Positions 17,925 through 26,467 of a DNA stretch of 32,462 nucleotides are shown here, piece after piece (the first letter of the stretch is position 1; each line of letters begins with the position of its first letter). Location: the NCBI GenBank assembly GCA_026710865.1, contig JAPOQG010000272.1, forward strand, positions 1-32,462, read 5' to 3'. Under the pieces are notes generated by a model that did not search any database, was not told where the DNA came from, and saw only the letters and a list, made by a program, of their open reading frames with translations. The DNA is from Acidimicrobiaceae bacterium. Lineage in GTDB: Bacteria; Actinomycetota; Acidimicrobiia; Acidimicrobiales; Aldehydirespiratoraceae. The position numbers were made by a program, and so were the translations under genes.

Positions 17925-20384
17925 CTAGGGGCCGTCGGTCAGGCGGACTCTCTGGTTGCGGGGATCGTAGAAGCTGCGGATCGACGGGGTGGCCGGCACC
18001 AGCTCGCCGCCGACGTTGATCTCGAAGGCCCCCGTGTCGAGCCAGTCCTGGACCACGCCCTGAGGCCCCGGGCGGCGCAGGTAGCCCATGGCCAGGCAGC
18101 GGTCCTCGACGTAGCTCCACATCGACGACGTGGTGCTGCCCACCGGCTCGCCGTCGCGCAGGATCGGGTCGTCGTGGTAGCAGAGCAGCTCGGGGTGCTC
18201 CAGGCGGAACTGGATCAGGCGCTTGTTGCGGGGCCGCTCGCGCTGGTTCTCCAGCGCGGTCCGGCCGTTCCACGGGTTGGGCTTGTCCCAGCCGATGGTG
18301 AATCCCAGCCCGGCCTCGATCGGGGTGTCCTCGTCGGTGATGTCATGGCCCCAGTGGCGGTAGCCCGACTCCAGCCGCAGCGTGTTCATGGCGTGGTAGC
18401 CGGCCATGGCCAGCCCGTGGGGCTCGCCCGCGGCGGCCAGCGCGTCGAACAGCTCGACCGCGTGCTCGTTGGGAAGGTAGAGCTCCCAGCCCAGCTCGCC
18501 CACGTAGCTCATCCGCAGGGCCAGCACGTCGATGCCGGCCACATCGATGCGCTGGGACGTGCCGAACGGGAAGTCGGTGTTGTTCAGCGACGCATCGGTG
18601 AGCGGGCCGAGCACGAAGCGGGCCTTGGGACCCATCAGCCCGATCATGGCCCAGTGCTCGGTGATGTCGGCGATGTCCACGCTGCGGCCGCGGCAGGCCC
18701 GGCGCAGGCGGGCCCAGTCCCGGGTCTGGGCCGCGGCAGCGGTCACCACCAGGAAGCGGTCCAGGCCCAGGCGGGTCACGGTCAGGTCGGCCTCGATCCC
18801 GCCCCGGTCGTTGCACCACTGGGTGTACACCGCCCTGCCCACCGGCACGTCGATGCGGGCCGTGCTCAGCTCGTCGAGCACCAGCAGCGAGTCGGGGCCG
18901 TCCACCGTGAACTTGGCGAACGAGGTCTGGTCGAACAGCGCCACCCGCTCCCGCACCGCCCGGCACTCGTCGGCGGCGTTGGCCCACCAGTTCTGCTTGC
19001 CGTAGCTGTAGACGTACTCGCGGGCCTGGCCGTCGCGGGCGTACCAGTTGGGCCGCTCCCAGCCGGCGGTCTCGCCCCACACCGCCCCGGCCGCGTCCAG
19101 CCGGGCGTGCAGCGGCGACACCCGCTGATCCCGGGCGCTCTCGTACTGGTAGAAGGGCCAGTGCATGGCGTAGAGCAGTCCCAGGCTCTCGGGGACGCGC
19201 TCGGCCAGGTAGGCGGGATCGGCCTGGAATCCGAACGTCCGGCGGATGTCCACCGACGACAGGTCCATGGGCGGATGCCGGTCGGCGATCCAGTCGGCCA
19301 GGGCCCACCCGACACCGCCCGCGGACTGGATGCCCACGGAGTTGAACCCGGCCGCCACCCAGCATCCGTCGACCTCGGGAGACTCCCCCAGGTAGTAGAC
19401 GCCGTCGGGGGTGAACGCCTCGGGGCCGTTGAGGAACAGCTGGATGCCGCAGTCCCCCAGCGCCGGCACCCGGTGGATCGACCGCTCGAAGATCGGGCCG
19501 ATGTGGTCCCAGTCCTCCGGCAGCGTCCCGAAGGAGAAGTCCCGGGGAATCCCGTCGAGCTTCCAGACCTTGCCCCGCGGCTCGAAGAACCCGGCCATGA
19601 TCTTGCCGGTCTCCTCCTTGAAGTAGGTGTAGTTGCCGGGATCGCGCAGCACCGGGGTTTCGGAGTCCAAGTCGAGGGGCTCGGAGACGACGTAGAAGTG
19701 CTCGCAGGCCTGCAGCGGAACGTTCACCCCGATCTGGGCCGCGAGCTGGCGGGTCCAGACGCCGGTGGCCAGCACGACGTTCTCGGTCTCGATACTGCCC
19801 TGCTCGGTATCCACCCGCGAGATGGCGCCGTCCTTCGTGAGCAGCCCGGTGACGGCCACGTCCTCGACGATCCGCACTCCCCGGCTGCGAGCCCCCTTGG
19901 CCAGGGCCATGGTGGTGTCCACCGGCGAGGTGTGGCCGTCGCCGGGGATGTGGAGCGCGCCCACCAGGTCGTCGGTGCGGATCAGGGGCCAGCGCTCGCG
20001 GAGCTCGTCCATTCCGATCTCGCGGGTCTCGACACCGACCGAGACGGCCATGGCCGCGCCCCGCCTGATCTCCTCCCAGCGCTCGGCGTCGGCGGCCACC
20101 GAGATCGACCCCGGCGTGCGGCAACCGGTGGCCTGGCCGGTCTCGTCCTCCAGCGCCTCGAACAGCCGGGCCGAGTAGGTGGCCAGCTTGGTGAGGCTGT
20201 GGGTGGACTTGAGCTGCGACACCAGCCCGGCCGCATGCCAGGTGGTGCCGCCGGTGAGCTTGTTCTGCTCGAGGACGACCACGTCGGTGATGTCCCGGCG
20301 GGCAAGGTGGTAGGCCACGCTGCAGCCGACGATGCCGCCGCCCACCACCACGACCTGGGCCCGATCGGGCAGCGCTCGGACCAT
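17925..20384 (-). CDS. Second DMGDH/sarcosine-dehydrogenase-like flavoprotein with GcvT domain
   Basis: 819 residues with an FAD Rossmann motif VVVVGGGIVG near residue 11, and GTTWHAAG (~46-53) with the histidine used for covalent FAD in this family. A FAO_M linker begins near 375. The C-terminal GcvT domain carries MSYVGELGWELYLP and MNTLRLESGYRHWGHDITDE. It should oxidise an N-methyl group and load the C1 unit on tetrahydrofolate. It is the last gene of an mgsA-mgsB-mgsC operon, 50 bp after mgsC, the place where mgdABCD (N-methylglutamate dehydrogenase) sits in methylotrophs. It is therefore a candidate single-chain N-methylglutamate or sarcosine dehydrogenase. The start is ATG 20384 after GGAGGGGAG. 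Confidence 0.9.
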   Translation of the reverse strand: MVRALPDRAQVVVVGGGIVGCSVAYHLARRDITDVVVLEQNKLTGGTTWHAAGLVSQLKSTHSLTKLATYSARLFEALEDETGQATGCRTPGSISVAADAERWEEIRRGAAMAVSVGVETREIGMDELRERWPLIRTDDLVGALHIPGDGHTSPVDTTMALAKGARSRGVRIVEDVAVTGLLTKDGAISRVDTEQGSIETENVVLATGVWTRQLAAQIGVNVPLQACEHFYVVSEPLDLDSETPVLRDPGNYTYFKEETGKIMAGFFEPRGKVWKLDGIPRDFSFGTLPEDWDHIGPIFERSIHRVPALGDCGIQLFLNGPEAFTPDGVYYLGESPEVDGCWVAAGFNSVGIQSAGGVGWALADWIADRHPPMDLSSVDIRRTFGFQADPAYLAERVPESLGLLYAMHWPFYQYESARDQRVSPLHARLDAAGAVWGETAGWERPNWYARDGQAREYVYSYGKQNWWANAADECRAVRERVALFDQTSFAKFTVDGPDSLLVLDELSTARIDVPVGRAVYTQWCNDRGGIEADLTVTRLGLDRFLVVTAAAAQTRDWARLRRACRGRSVDIADITEHWAMIGLMGPKARFVLGPLTDASLNNTDFPFGTSQRIDVAGIDVLALRMSYVGELGWELYLPNEHAVELFDALAAAGEPHGLAMAGYHAMNTLRLESGYRHWGHDITDEDTPIEAGLGFTIGWDKPNPWNGRTALENQRERPRNKRLIQFRLEHPELLCYHDDPILRDGEPVGSTTSSMWSYVEDRCLAMGYLRRPGPQGVVQDWLDTGAFEINVGGELVPATPSIRSFYDPRNQRVRLTDGP

Positions 20385-20434
20385 CGGGCTCCCCTCCGTC
20401 GATCGGTGGCTCGGCTCGCCCAGCGGTGGCTGGG

Positions 20435-21796
20435 TCAGCCGGCGCCGGGCACCCAGCCCGTGCCGGCGAGGGGAACTCTAGCCATAGCCGCCGCCTCTAC
20501 AGTGAGCGCGGCCAAGTCCTCCGGCTCCAGGTTCAGGACATGCGACTTGCCGTTGGCCCGGGCCAGGATCTGGGTCTCGATGGTGAGCACCTGCAGGTAG
20601 TTGGCCAGACGCCTGCCGGCCAGCACCGGATCGAGGCGGACCGACAGCTCGGGATCCTGGGTGGTGATCCCGGCCGGGTCGGTGCCGGCCTGGAAGTCCT
20701 CCCAGAAACCGGCCGAGGTGCCGAGCGCCCGGTACTCGGCCTCGTAGGCGGGATCGTTGTCGCCGATGGCGATCAGCGCGGCGGTGCCGATCGAGGCCGC
20801 GTCGGCGCCGAGGGCCAACGCCTTGGCCACGTCCGCGCCCGAGCGGACCCCGCCCGCGACGATGAGCTTCACCTCCCGCCGGTGCACGCCGAGCTCGCGC
20901 AGCGCCCGCACCGACTCGCCGATGGCGGCCACCGTCGGGATGCCGACATGCTCGATGAACACGTCCTGGGTGGCCGCGGTGCCTCCCTGCATGCCGTCGA
21001 CCACCACCGCGTCGGCGCCGGCCTTCACCGCCAGGGCGGTGTCGTAGTAGGGGCGGGCCGCGCCCACCTTCACATAGATCGGGACCTGCCAGTCGGTGAT
21101 CTCCCGCAGCTCGCCGATCTTGATCTCCAGGTCGTCGGGGCCCGTCCAGTCGGGATGGCGGCACGCCGAGCGCTGGTCGATGCCCTCGGGCAGGGTGCGC
21201 ATCTCGGCCACCCGCTCGGTGATCTTCTGCCCGAGCAGCATCCCCCCGCCGCCGGGCTTGGCCCCCTGGCCCACCACCACCTCGATGGCGTCGGCCGCCC
21301 GCAGATGGTCGGGGTTCATGCCGTAGCGCGACGGCAGGTACTGGTACACCAGCGTGGCCGAGTGCCGGCGCTCCTCGTCGGTCATGCCGCCGTCGCCGGT
21401 GGTGGTCGATGTGCCTGCGACGGACGCCCCCCGTCCGAGAGCCTCCTTGGCCTGGGCCGACAACGAGCCGAAGCTCATGCCCGCGATGGTCACCGGGATC
21501 TTCAGGTGCACCGGGCGCTCGGCCCGGTCCTCGCCGATCACCACGTCGGTCCCGCACGCCTCCCGGTAGCCCTCCAGCGGGTAGCGGGACATCGACGCGC
21601 CCAGGAACACGAGGTCGTCGAGGGTGGGCAGGCGGCGCTTGGCCCCCCAGCCCCGGATGCGGTAGATGCCGGTGTTGGCTGCCCTGCGGATCTCGGCGAT
21701 CACGTTGCGGTCGAAGGTGTACGACTCGCGCAGGTGCCAGAAGTCGGGATCGGAGGCTTCTGCCGGCTCGGCACCACCGGTCAGCGGAGCATTCAT
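20435..21796 (-). CDS. mgsC: FMN-binding glutamate-synthase-type subunit (MgsC/GlxD-like)
   Basis: 453 residues homologous to the FMN barrel of glutamate synthase. Visible blocks are IAGMSFGSLSAQAKEALGRG (substrate-barrel entry), VGQGAKPGGGGML, YVKVGAARPYYDTALAVKAG, VVDGMQGGTAATQ, and VAGGVRSGADVAKALALGAD, the phosphate-binding part of the FMN site. In the N-methylglutamate pathway this subunit moves the amino-bound methyl unit onto a carbon acceptor. Start ATG 21796, with GGAGGG upstream and 16 bp after mgsB. The homologous glxD of rhizobia is the alternative name, and sequence alone does not settle which reaction is catalysed. Confidence 0.87.
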   Translation of the reverse strand: MNAPLTGGAEPAEASDPDFWHLRESYTFDRNVIAEIRRAANTGIYRIRGWGAKRRLPTLDDLVFLGASMSRYPLEGYREACGTDVVIGEDRAERPVHLKIPVTIAGMSFGSLSAQAKEALGRGASVAGTSTTTGDGGMTDEERRHSATLVYQYLPSRYGMNPDHLRAADAIEVVVGQGAKPGGGGMLLGQKITERVAEMRTLPEGIDQRSACRHPDWTGPDDLEIKIGELREITDWQVPIYVKVGAARPYYDTALAVKAGADAVVVDGMQGGTAATQDVFIEHVGIPTVAAIGESVRALRELGVHRREVKLIVAGGVRSGADVAKALALGADAASIGTAALIAIGDNDPAYEAEYRALGTSAGFWEDFQAGTDPAGITTQDPELSVRLDPVLAGRRLANYLQVLTIETQILARANGKSHVLNLEPEDLAALTVEAAAMARVPLAGTGWVPGAG

Positions 21797-21812
21797 CGGG
21801 CCCTCCGCTCGA

Positions 21813-22523
21813 TCATCGGGCCACGCCCCTCCGCTCGGCCTCTAGGGCGTCCACGTCGTCGATGGTGAAGTTGTAGAGGCGGCGGGCCGAGCCGTAGCGG
21901 CGGAACTGTGACGCATCGGCGCCGCCGGTCGCAGGGGCGGCTGCGGCGAGCAGGCTCCGCAGCGTCCCGACGTGCTCGGGCCGCATCTCCTTCTCGATGC
22001 AGTCGGCGCCCAGCGACTCCACGTCACCCCGGACGAAGATCCGGGCCTCGTAGATGGAGTCGCCCAGATCGGCGGCCGCGTCGCCGCACACCACCAGGTT
22101 CCCGGCCTGGGCCATGAACGCGCTCATGTGGCCGACATCGCCGCCGACCACGATGTCGACGCCCTTCATGGAGATCCCGCAGCGGGCGCCCGCATTGCCG
22201 CCCACCACCACCAGGCCGCCGCAGCCGGTGGCGCCGGCCGACATGGTGGCGTTGCCGGTGATGCGCACCACCCCCGACATGATGTTCTCGGCCAGACCGG
22301 TGCTGGCATTGCCCTCCACCAGCACCCGGCCCTGCTGATGCATCCCGGCGCAGTAGTAGCCGACCGAGCCCCTCACCACCACGTCGATGTCCGCGGTGAT
22401 GCCGCAGGCCACCGCATGGGCGCCCCGGGGGTTGGCCACCTCGAAGGACTCGCCGCCGGAGGCGTCGTGCAGGGCCTGGTTGAGGGCGCGCCGGGTCGTA
22501 TCGGCCAGGTCGAAGGTGATCAC
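21813..22523 (-). CDS. mgsB: GXGXG-motif glutamate-synthase-type subunit (MgsB/GlxC-like)
   Basis: 236 residues forming a right-handed beta helix made of GXGXG repeats (GRVLVEGNASTGLAENIMSG, ATGCGGLVVVGGNAGARCG, GVDIVVGGDVGHMSAFMAQAG). This is equivalent to the C-terminal domain of glutamate synthase, which positions the amidotransferase against the synthase barrel. The GTG start at 22523 overlaps the mgsA stop (GTGA), so translation is coupled. The order amidotransferase - GXGXG - FMN barrel is that of mgsABC and glxBCD. Confidence 0.88.
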   Translation of the reverse strand: MITFDLADTTRRALNQALHDASGGESFEVANPRGAHAVACGITADIDVVVRGSVGYYCAGMHQQGRVLVEGNASTGLAENIMSGVVRITGNATMSAGATGCGGLVVVGGNAGARCGISMKGVDIVVGGDVGHMSAFMAQAGNLVVCGDAAADLGDSIYEARIFVRGDVESLGADCIEKEMRPEHVGTLRSLLAAAAPATGGADASQFRRYGSARRLYNFTIDDVDALEAERRGVAR

Positions 22524-23419
22524 GCGGCCAGGCTCCAGGTGTAGATGCGGGCCGGCTCGGGCTCCCAGACCTCGGCGTGGACGGCGCCCGGCAGGCGGGC
22601 AATGGCCCGGTACTCCGACGACATGGCCACCCAGTCGTCGGTCTCGGCCACCACCGCCGGCTTGCAGGCGATGGGGTCGCGCAGGATGGCGAAGCCGTCG
22701 GCCACCCCGATGGCGAACGTGTAGAAGCCGTCGAGGTCGTCCAGGGCGCCTTCAAGGGCCTGTGAGATGGTGTCGCCCGAGCGCATCCGCCACGACAGGT
22801 AGCCGGCGGCCACCTCGGAGTCGTTCTCGGTCTGGAACGACTCGCCGTGGCCCTCCAGGAAGCGTCGCAGCCGGTTGTGGTTGGACAGCGACCCGTTGTG
22901 CACCAGGCAGGTGTCGGCGCCGGTGGCGAACGGGTGGGACCCGGTGGTGGTGACCGCCGACTCGGTGGCCATGCGGGTGTGGGCCAGGGCGTGGGTGCCG
23001 GTGCGGGAGGCCAGGTCGTAACGCTCGGCCACCAGGTCGGGGTCGCCCACCGCCTTGTACAGCTCGATCTGGGAGCCGTAGCTCAGCACGCTGGCGCCGG
23101 CCACGTTGTCGATGATCCACTGGCGGGCGGCCCGGCCGTCGCCGTCGGTGGAGAAGACCGCGTGGTCGTGCACGCCCCGGACGGTCACCTCGGCGTCGAG
23201 CACCCTCTCCAGCGCGGCGGCCACCGGCCCCCAGTCCACCTCGATGCCCTCGGCCAGGACGGTGATGCGGGTGCGTCCCGGCGCGCCGGTGTCATAGGAC
23301 GCGAACCCGGCGCTGTCGGGGCCCCGGTCGCGCATCTCACGCAGCATCACCGCGGTCAGGCGGCCCAGTTCATGGCGGTGGGTCTCGGTCTTGCAGAACA
23401 GGCCCACGATCCCGCACAT
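22520..23419 (-). CDS. mgsA: Class II glutamine amidotransferase subunit (MgsA/GlxB-like)
   Basis: 299 residues beginning MCGIVGLF, so that removing Met exposes the N-terminal nucleophile Cys. This fixes the start at ATG 23419 (GGGGGAG 8 nt upstream) rather than further up. Ntn-hydrolase blocks follow: RDRGPDSAGF, ALAHTRMATES and THNGS-like CLVHNGSLSNHN. In glutamate synthase relatives this domain frees ammonia from glutamine. In the Mgs complex it acts on gamma-glutamylmethylamide. First gene of mgsABC-flavoprotein, divergent from gmaS across a 195-bp promoter gap. Confidence 0.88.
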   Translation of the reverse strand: MCGIVGLFCKTETHRHELGRLTAVMLREMRDRGPDSAGFASYDTGAPGRTRITVLAEGIEVDWGPVAAALERVLDAEVTVRGVHDHAVFSTDGDGRAARQWIIDNVAGASVLSYGSQIELYKAVGDPDLVAERYDLASRTGTHALAHTRMATESAVTTTGSHPFATGADTCLVHNGSLSNHNRLRRFLEGHGESFQTENDSEVAAGYLSWRMRSGDTISQALEGALDDLDGFYTFAIGVADGFAILRDPIACKPAVVAETDDWVAMSSEYRAIARLPGAVHAEVWEPEPARIYTWSLAA

Positions 23420-23614
23420 GGCACTCACTCCCCCGAAGCCCTGACCGTCCGAAGTACGGCCCGCACGGTAGCGCCCCGCCACCTCCCCACCTCAGCCCGG
23501 CGGCTCATCGGCGAGTCACCGGGCCGGAGGGCCCGATTCCCTGACAGGGGGAACGTTGACTACTCTCGGGCGCCGCGACCCAGACGACAGCGAGACGACC
23601 ACAGGGGGACCGAC
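23420..23614. promoter_or_regulatory. Divergent promoter region of mgsA and gmaS
   Basis: 195 bp with no gene. TACTCT at 23561-23566 is a candidate -10 for gmaS. TACCGT on the minus strand (23470-23465) is a candidate for mgsA. A GGGCC-GGAG-GGCCC hairpin begins at 23521. Shared control of the two arms of the pathway is likely, but no operator is certain. Confidence 0.4.
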
Positions 23615-24982
23615 ATGGGAGCACTCGAGGAGATTCGCCGCCGGGTGGAAGCCGACGGCGTCGAGTTCATATACGCCATGTTCGTGGAGATGCACGGCAA
23701 GCCGTGCGCCAAGCTCGTGCCGGTAGGAGCACTCGAGGGCCTGATGAGCGACGGCGCCGGGTTCGCGGGCTTCGCGGCCGGCCCGATGGGCCAGGACCCG
23801 TCCAGCCCCGACATCCTGGCCCTGCCCGACCCCGCCTCGTACACGCAGCTCCCGTGGCAGCCGAACGTGGCCGCCATGCAATGCGACCCGACCGTCGAGG
23901 GCGAGCTGTGGCCGTACTCGCCGAGGGTGATCCTGCGCCGGGCGCTCGACGCCGCGGCCGAGCGCAACCTGGTGCTCAAGTGCGGCGTCGAGGCCGAGTA
24001 CTCGCTGGTGGTGCGCAACGAGGACGGCTCGATAGCGGTGGCCGACGACCGCGACACCATGGACCTGCCCTGCTACGACGCCAAGGGCCTGACCCGGATG
24101 CTGCCCCACCTCACCGCGGTGTCCAAGAACCTCGACGCCATGGGCTGGGGCAACTACGCCAACGACCATGAGGACGCCAACGGGCAGTTCGAGCAGAACT
24201 GGCAGTACTCCGACGCGCTGACCACCGCCGACCGTCTCATCCTGTTCCGGCTGATGGTGCACACCCTGGCCCAGCGCGACGGCCGCTACGCCACCTTCAT
24301 GCCCAAACCGTTCGGCGACAAGACGGGCAACGGCCTGCACACCCACCTGAGCCTGTGGTCCGCGGACACCGACGAGCCGCTGTTCATCGGGGGAAGCGCC
24401 GGCGGGCCCGACACCAAGGGGCTGGGCCTGAGCGACATGGCCTACAAGTTCGTGGGCGGCATCGTCGAGCACGCCGCATCGCTGGTGGCGGTGGCCTGCC
24501 CCATCGTGAACTCCTACAAGCGCATGGGCGTGGGCGCGCCGACCTCGGGGGCCACCTGGGCGCCGGCCTACGCGGCCTACGGCGGCAACAACCGCACCCA
24601 GATGATCCGGGTGCCCGAGCCCGACCGGATCGAGATCCGCCTCGGCGACGGGGCGGCCAACCCGTACCTGATGTTCGCGGCCATGCTGGCCTGCGGGCTC
24701 GACGGCATCGACAACGGCACCGACCCCGGCGAGCCCAACAGAGACAACCTTTTCGCGCTGTCGGCCGAGCAGGTTGCGGCCAAGGGCATCAAGGCCCTGC
24801 CGCCCACGCTGCTGCACGCCGCCGAGCAGCTGGAGAGCTCCGAGGTGATCCGGACCGGCCTGGGCGACACCGCCGAAGGCCCCTACTCGGAGTACTTCGC
24901 CAAGGTCAAGCGGGACGAGTTCCTGGCCCACCACCATGTGGTCACCGCAGGCGAGGTCGATCAGTACCTCACGCTGTTCTGA
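23615..24982 (+). CDS. gmaS: Gamma-glutamylmethylamide synthetase / type III glutamine synthetase-like
   Basis: 455 residues of the GlnT/GmaS branch of glutamine synthetases. Blocks include CGVEAEYSLVV (metal-binding Glu), KPFGDKTGNGLHTHLSLW, NSYKRMGVGAPTSGATWAPA, then YGGNNRTQMIRVP and GAANPYLMFAAML. GmaS joins methylamine to glutamate with ATP, giving gamma-glutamylmethylamide, the substrate of Mgs. The start ATG 23615 follows AGGGGGA. The frame is open far upstream but overlaps mgsA on the other strand. Placement opposite mgsABC supports GmaS over a plain glutamine synthetase. Homologues called glnT occur in glx clusters, so some doubt on the substrate remains. Confidence 0.88.
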   Translation: MGALEEIRRRVEADGVEFIYAMFVEMHGKPCAKLVPVGALEGLMSDGAGFAGFAAGPMGQDPSSPDILALPDPASYTQLPWQPNVAAMQCDPTVEGELWPYSPRVILRRALDAAAERNLVLKCGVEAEYSLVVRNEDGSIAVADDRDTMDLPCYDAKGLTRMLPHLTAVSKNLDAMGWGNYANDHEDANGQFEQNWQYSDALTTADRLILFRLMVHTLAQRDGRYATFMPKPFGDKTGNGLHTHLSLWSADTDEPLFIGGSAGGPDTKGLGLSDMAYKFVGGIVEHAASLVAVACPIVNSYKRMGVGAPTSGATWAPAYAAYGGNNRTQMIRVPEPDRIEIRLGDGAANPYLMFAAMLACGLDGIDNGTDPGEPNRDNLFALSAEQVAAKGIKALPPTLLHAAEQLESSEVIRTGLGDTAEGPYSEYFAKVKRDEFLAHHHVVTAGEVDQYLTLF

Positions 24983-25013
24983 CGCTGCCTCAAGCGCCGC
25001 CGCGGGCGGTCCG

Positions 25014-25019
25014 TAGACT
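25014..25019 (+). promoter_or_regulatory. Leaderless-type -10 (TAGACT) of the thioesterase gene
   Basis: TAGACT ends 8 nt before ATG 25028, so the thioesterase may have its own start just behind gmaS. Confidence 0.45.
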
Positions 25020-25027
25020 GGCGGACC

Positions 25028-25510
25028 ATGGCTGACGGCGCGCCGCTGCGCATCTGGCGGGGGGCCGTGCTCGACGAGTGGATCGACTACAACGGCCACA
25101 TGAGCGAGGGCTTCTACGGCGTCGTGTTCGGCATGGCCAGCGACGAGTACCTGACCCGCATGGGCTTCGGCGAGCGCTACCGGGCCGACACGGGCGGATC
25201 GTTCTACACGGTGGAGACCCACATCGTCTTCGTCGACGAGCTGTCCCCGCGCACGCCTCTGGCCGTGGACACCACCGTGGCCGGCGCCGACCCCAAGCGG
25301 GTGCACCTCTTCCACGAGCTGCGCCGCGCCGGCGACGAGGCGCTGGCGGCCACCCAGGAGTCGATGATGCTGCACGTCGACACCAACACCGACCGGGTGG
25401 CGCCCATGGGCGCGGACCTGTATGCGGTGCTGCGGTCCGACGCCGAGGCCCACGCCGGGCTGCTGGACGCGGGCACGACCGGCCGCGCCATCAGGCCCGC
25501 CGGCGCCTGA
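25028..25510 (+). CDS. Hotdog-fold thioesterase, betainyl-CoA type
   Basis: 160 residues with a 4HBT hotdog fold. VLDEWIDYNGHMSEGFYGVV near the N-terminus holds the catalytic Asp/His block. Then come SFYTVETHIVFVDEL, DPKRVHLFHELRRAGDE and ATQESMMLHVDTNTDRVAPM. This combination (DYNGHM, YTVETH, KRxHLFH, MLHVD, AP) is what I associate with betainyl-CoA thioesterases of carnitine catabolism (CdhB and the C-terminal part of CdhA), which release glycine betaine. No cdhA or cdhC is visible here. Lying between gmaS and a transporter, it fits a betaine/methylamine module. General acyl-CoA thioesterase activity is the alternative. Confidence 0.75.
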   Translation: MADGAPLRIWRGAVLDEWIDYNGHMSEGFYGVVFGMASDEYLTRMGFGERYRADTGGSFYTVETHIVFVDELSPRTPLAVDTTVAGADPKRVHLFHELRRAGDEALAATQESMMLHVDTNTDRVAPMGADLYAVLRSDAEAHAGLLDAGTTGRAIRPAGA

Positions 25511-25535
25511 TCCTCGCTGAGGGACGGGCCGGAAT

Positions 25536-26441
25536 GTGACCGTCTCGTCCCGGGCCACGGAATGGCACCCTCTGGGACTGGTGGCCGTAGGAGCGGCGGT
25601 GACGTGCTGGGGCGTCGGCAACATCCTGGTGCGTCAGGTGGATCTTCCCGGGCTCGAGCTGGCCTTCTGGCGGCTGGTGCTGAGCTCGGTCATCTACGTG
25701 GGGATCGTGCTGGCGCGGCGGGGCCGGGTGACGTGGGCCCAGTTCCGGGCCTGCCTGCCGCCGGCGGTGATGATCGGGCTGTGGCTCCTCACCTTCTACC
25801 AGTCGATCAAGTCCACGACCGTCACCAACGTGGCCATGATCGTGTCGCTGTCGCCGGTGGTGCTGCTGTGGTCGGCCGTCCGCCGGTTCGGCGAGCCGGT
25901 CTCGCTCAAGCTGCTGGCGCTGGTGGCGGCCGCCCTGGCCGGGACCTCGCTGGTGCTGTTCGGCTCGACCTCGGTCCCCACCTGGAGCCTGCGCGGCGAC
26001 GGTCTGGCCGTGCTGGCGCTGCTGTGCTTCTCTGCCAACATGGCGCTCTCGAAGGAGGCCCGCCAGAAGGTCGGCGTGCTGGAGTTCCAGGCGATCGTGT
26101 GGACCGTGGCCATGGTCGTGGTCGCCCCGCCGGCGATACTGCTGAGCGACGACCTGTCCTTCCCCGGCATGACCGACTGGCTGTGGGTCCTCGTGCTCCT
26201 GGCTGTGCCGGGATCGGGCCATCTGCTGATGAACTGGGCGCACCGGCACGTGCGCATCACGGTCTCGTCGATGGCGCTTCTGGGCGCGCCGCCCATCACG
26301 ATGGTGGGGGCCGCCCTGTTCCTGGACGAGCCGATCAGGATCGCCCAGGTGGTCGGCGGGGCCGTCGTGATCGCGGCGGTGGCCGGCGTGATCCGCCGCG
26401 ACCTCCAGATCACCGCCCGCCACGGCACCCCCACTGCTTGA
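25536..26441 (+). CDS. EamA/DMT-family permease
   Basis: 301 residues forming about ten membrane helices in two EamA repeats. The first repeat opens HPLGLVAVGAAVTCWGVGN and contains LELAFWRLVLSSVIYVGIVL. The second contains a typical SxxMALLGAPPITMVGAALF, LDEPI and VVGGAVVIAAVAGV end. The family exports or exchanges small metabolites such as amino acids, and the substrate cannot be read from sequence. GTG 25536 is used, following GAGGG. It starts 25 bp after the thioesterase, so the two may be co-transcribed and the substrate may be related to betaine metabolism, which is speculative. Confidence 0.85.
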   Translation: MTVSSRATEWHPLGLVAVGAAVTCWGVGNILVRQVDLPGLELAFWRLVLSSVIYVGIVLARRGRVTWAQFRACLPPAVMIGLWLLTFYQSIKSTTVTNVAMIVSLSPVVLLWSAVRRFGEPVSLKLLALVAAALAGTSLVLFGSTSVPTWSLRGDGLAVLALLCFSANMALSKEARQKVGVLEFQAIVWTVAMVVVAPPAILLSDDLSFPGMTDWLWVLVLLAVPGSGHLLMNWAHRHVRITVSSMALLGAPPITMVGAALFLDEPIRIAQVVGGAVVIAAVAGVIRRDLQITARHGTPTA

Positions 26442-26454
26442 AAGCAATGAGCTT

Positions 26455-26460
26455 TAGCAT
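26455..26460 (+). promoter_or_regulatory. Leaderless-type -10 (TAGCAT) of proC
   Basis: TAGCAT ends 7 nt before ATG 26468 and is identical in sequence to the element before hemA. It favours this ATG over the in-frame ATGs at 26447 and 26459. Confidence 0.55.
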
Positions 26461-26467
26461 GAGCGCC

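Noticed and set aside
23516-25624. A 700-codon open frame opposite gmaS and the thioesterase
   Set aside because: Its translation has no family signatures and is the reverse image of gmaS codons; gmaS has a ribosome site and intact motifs.
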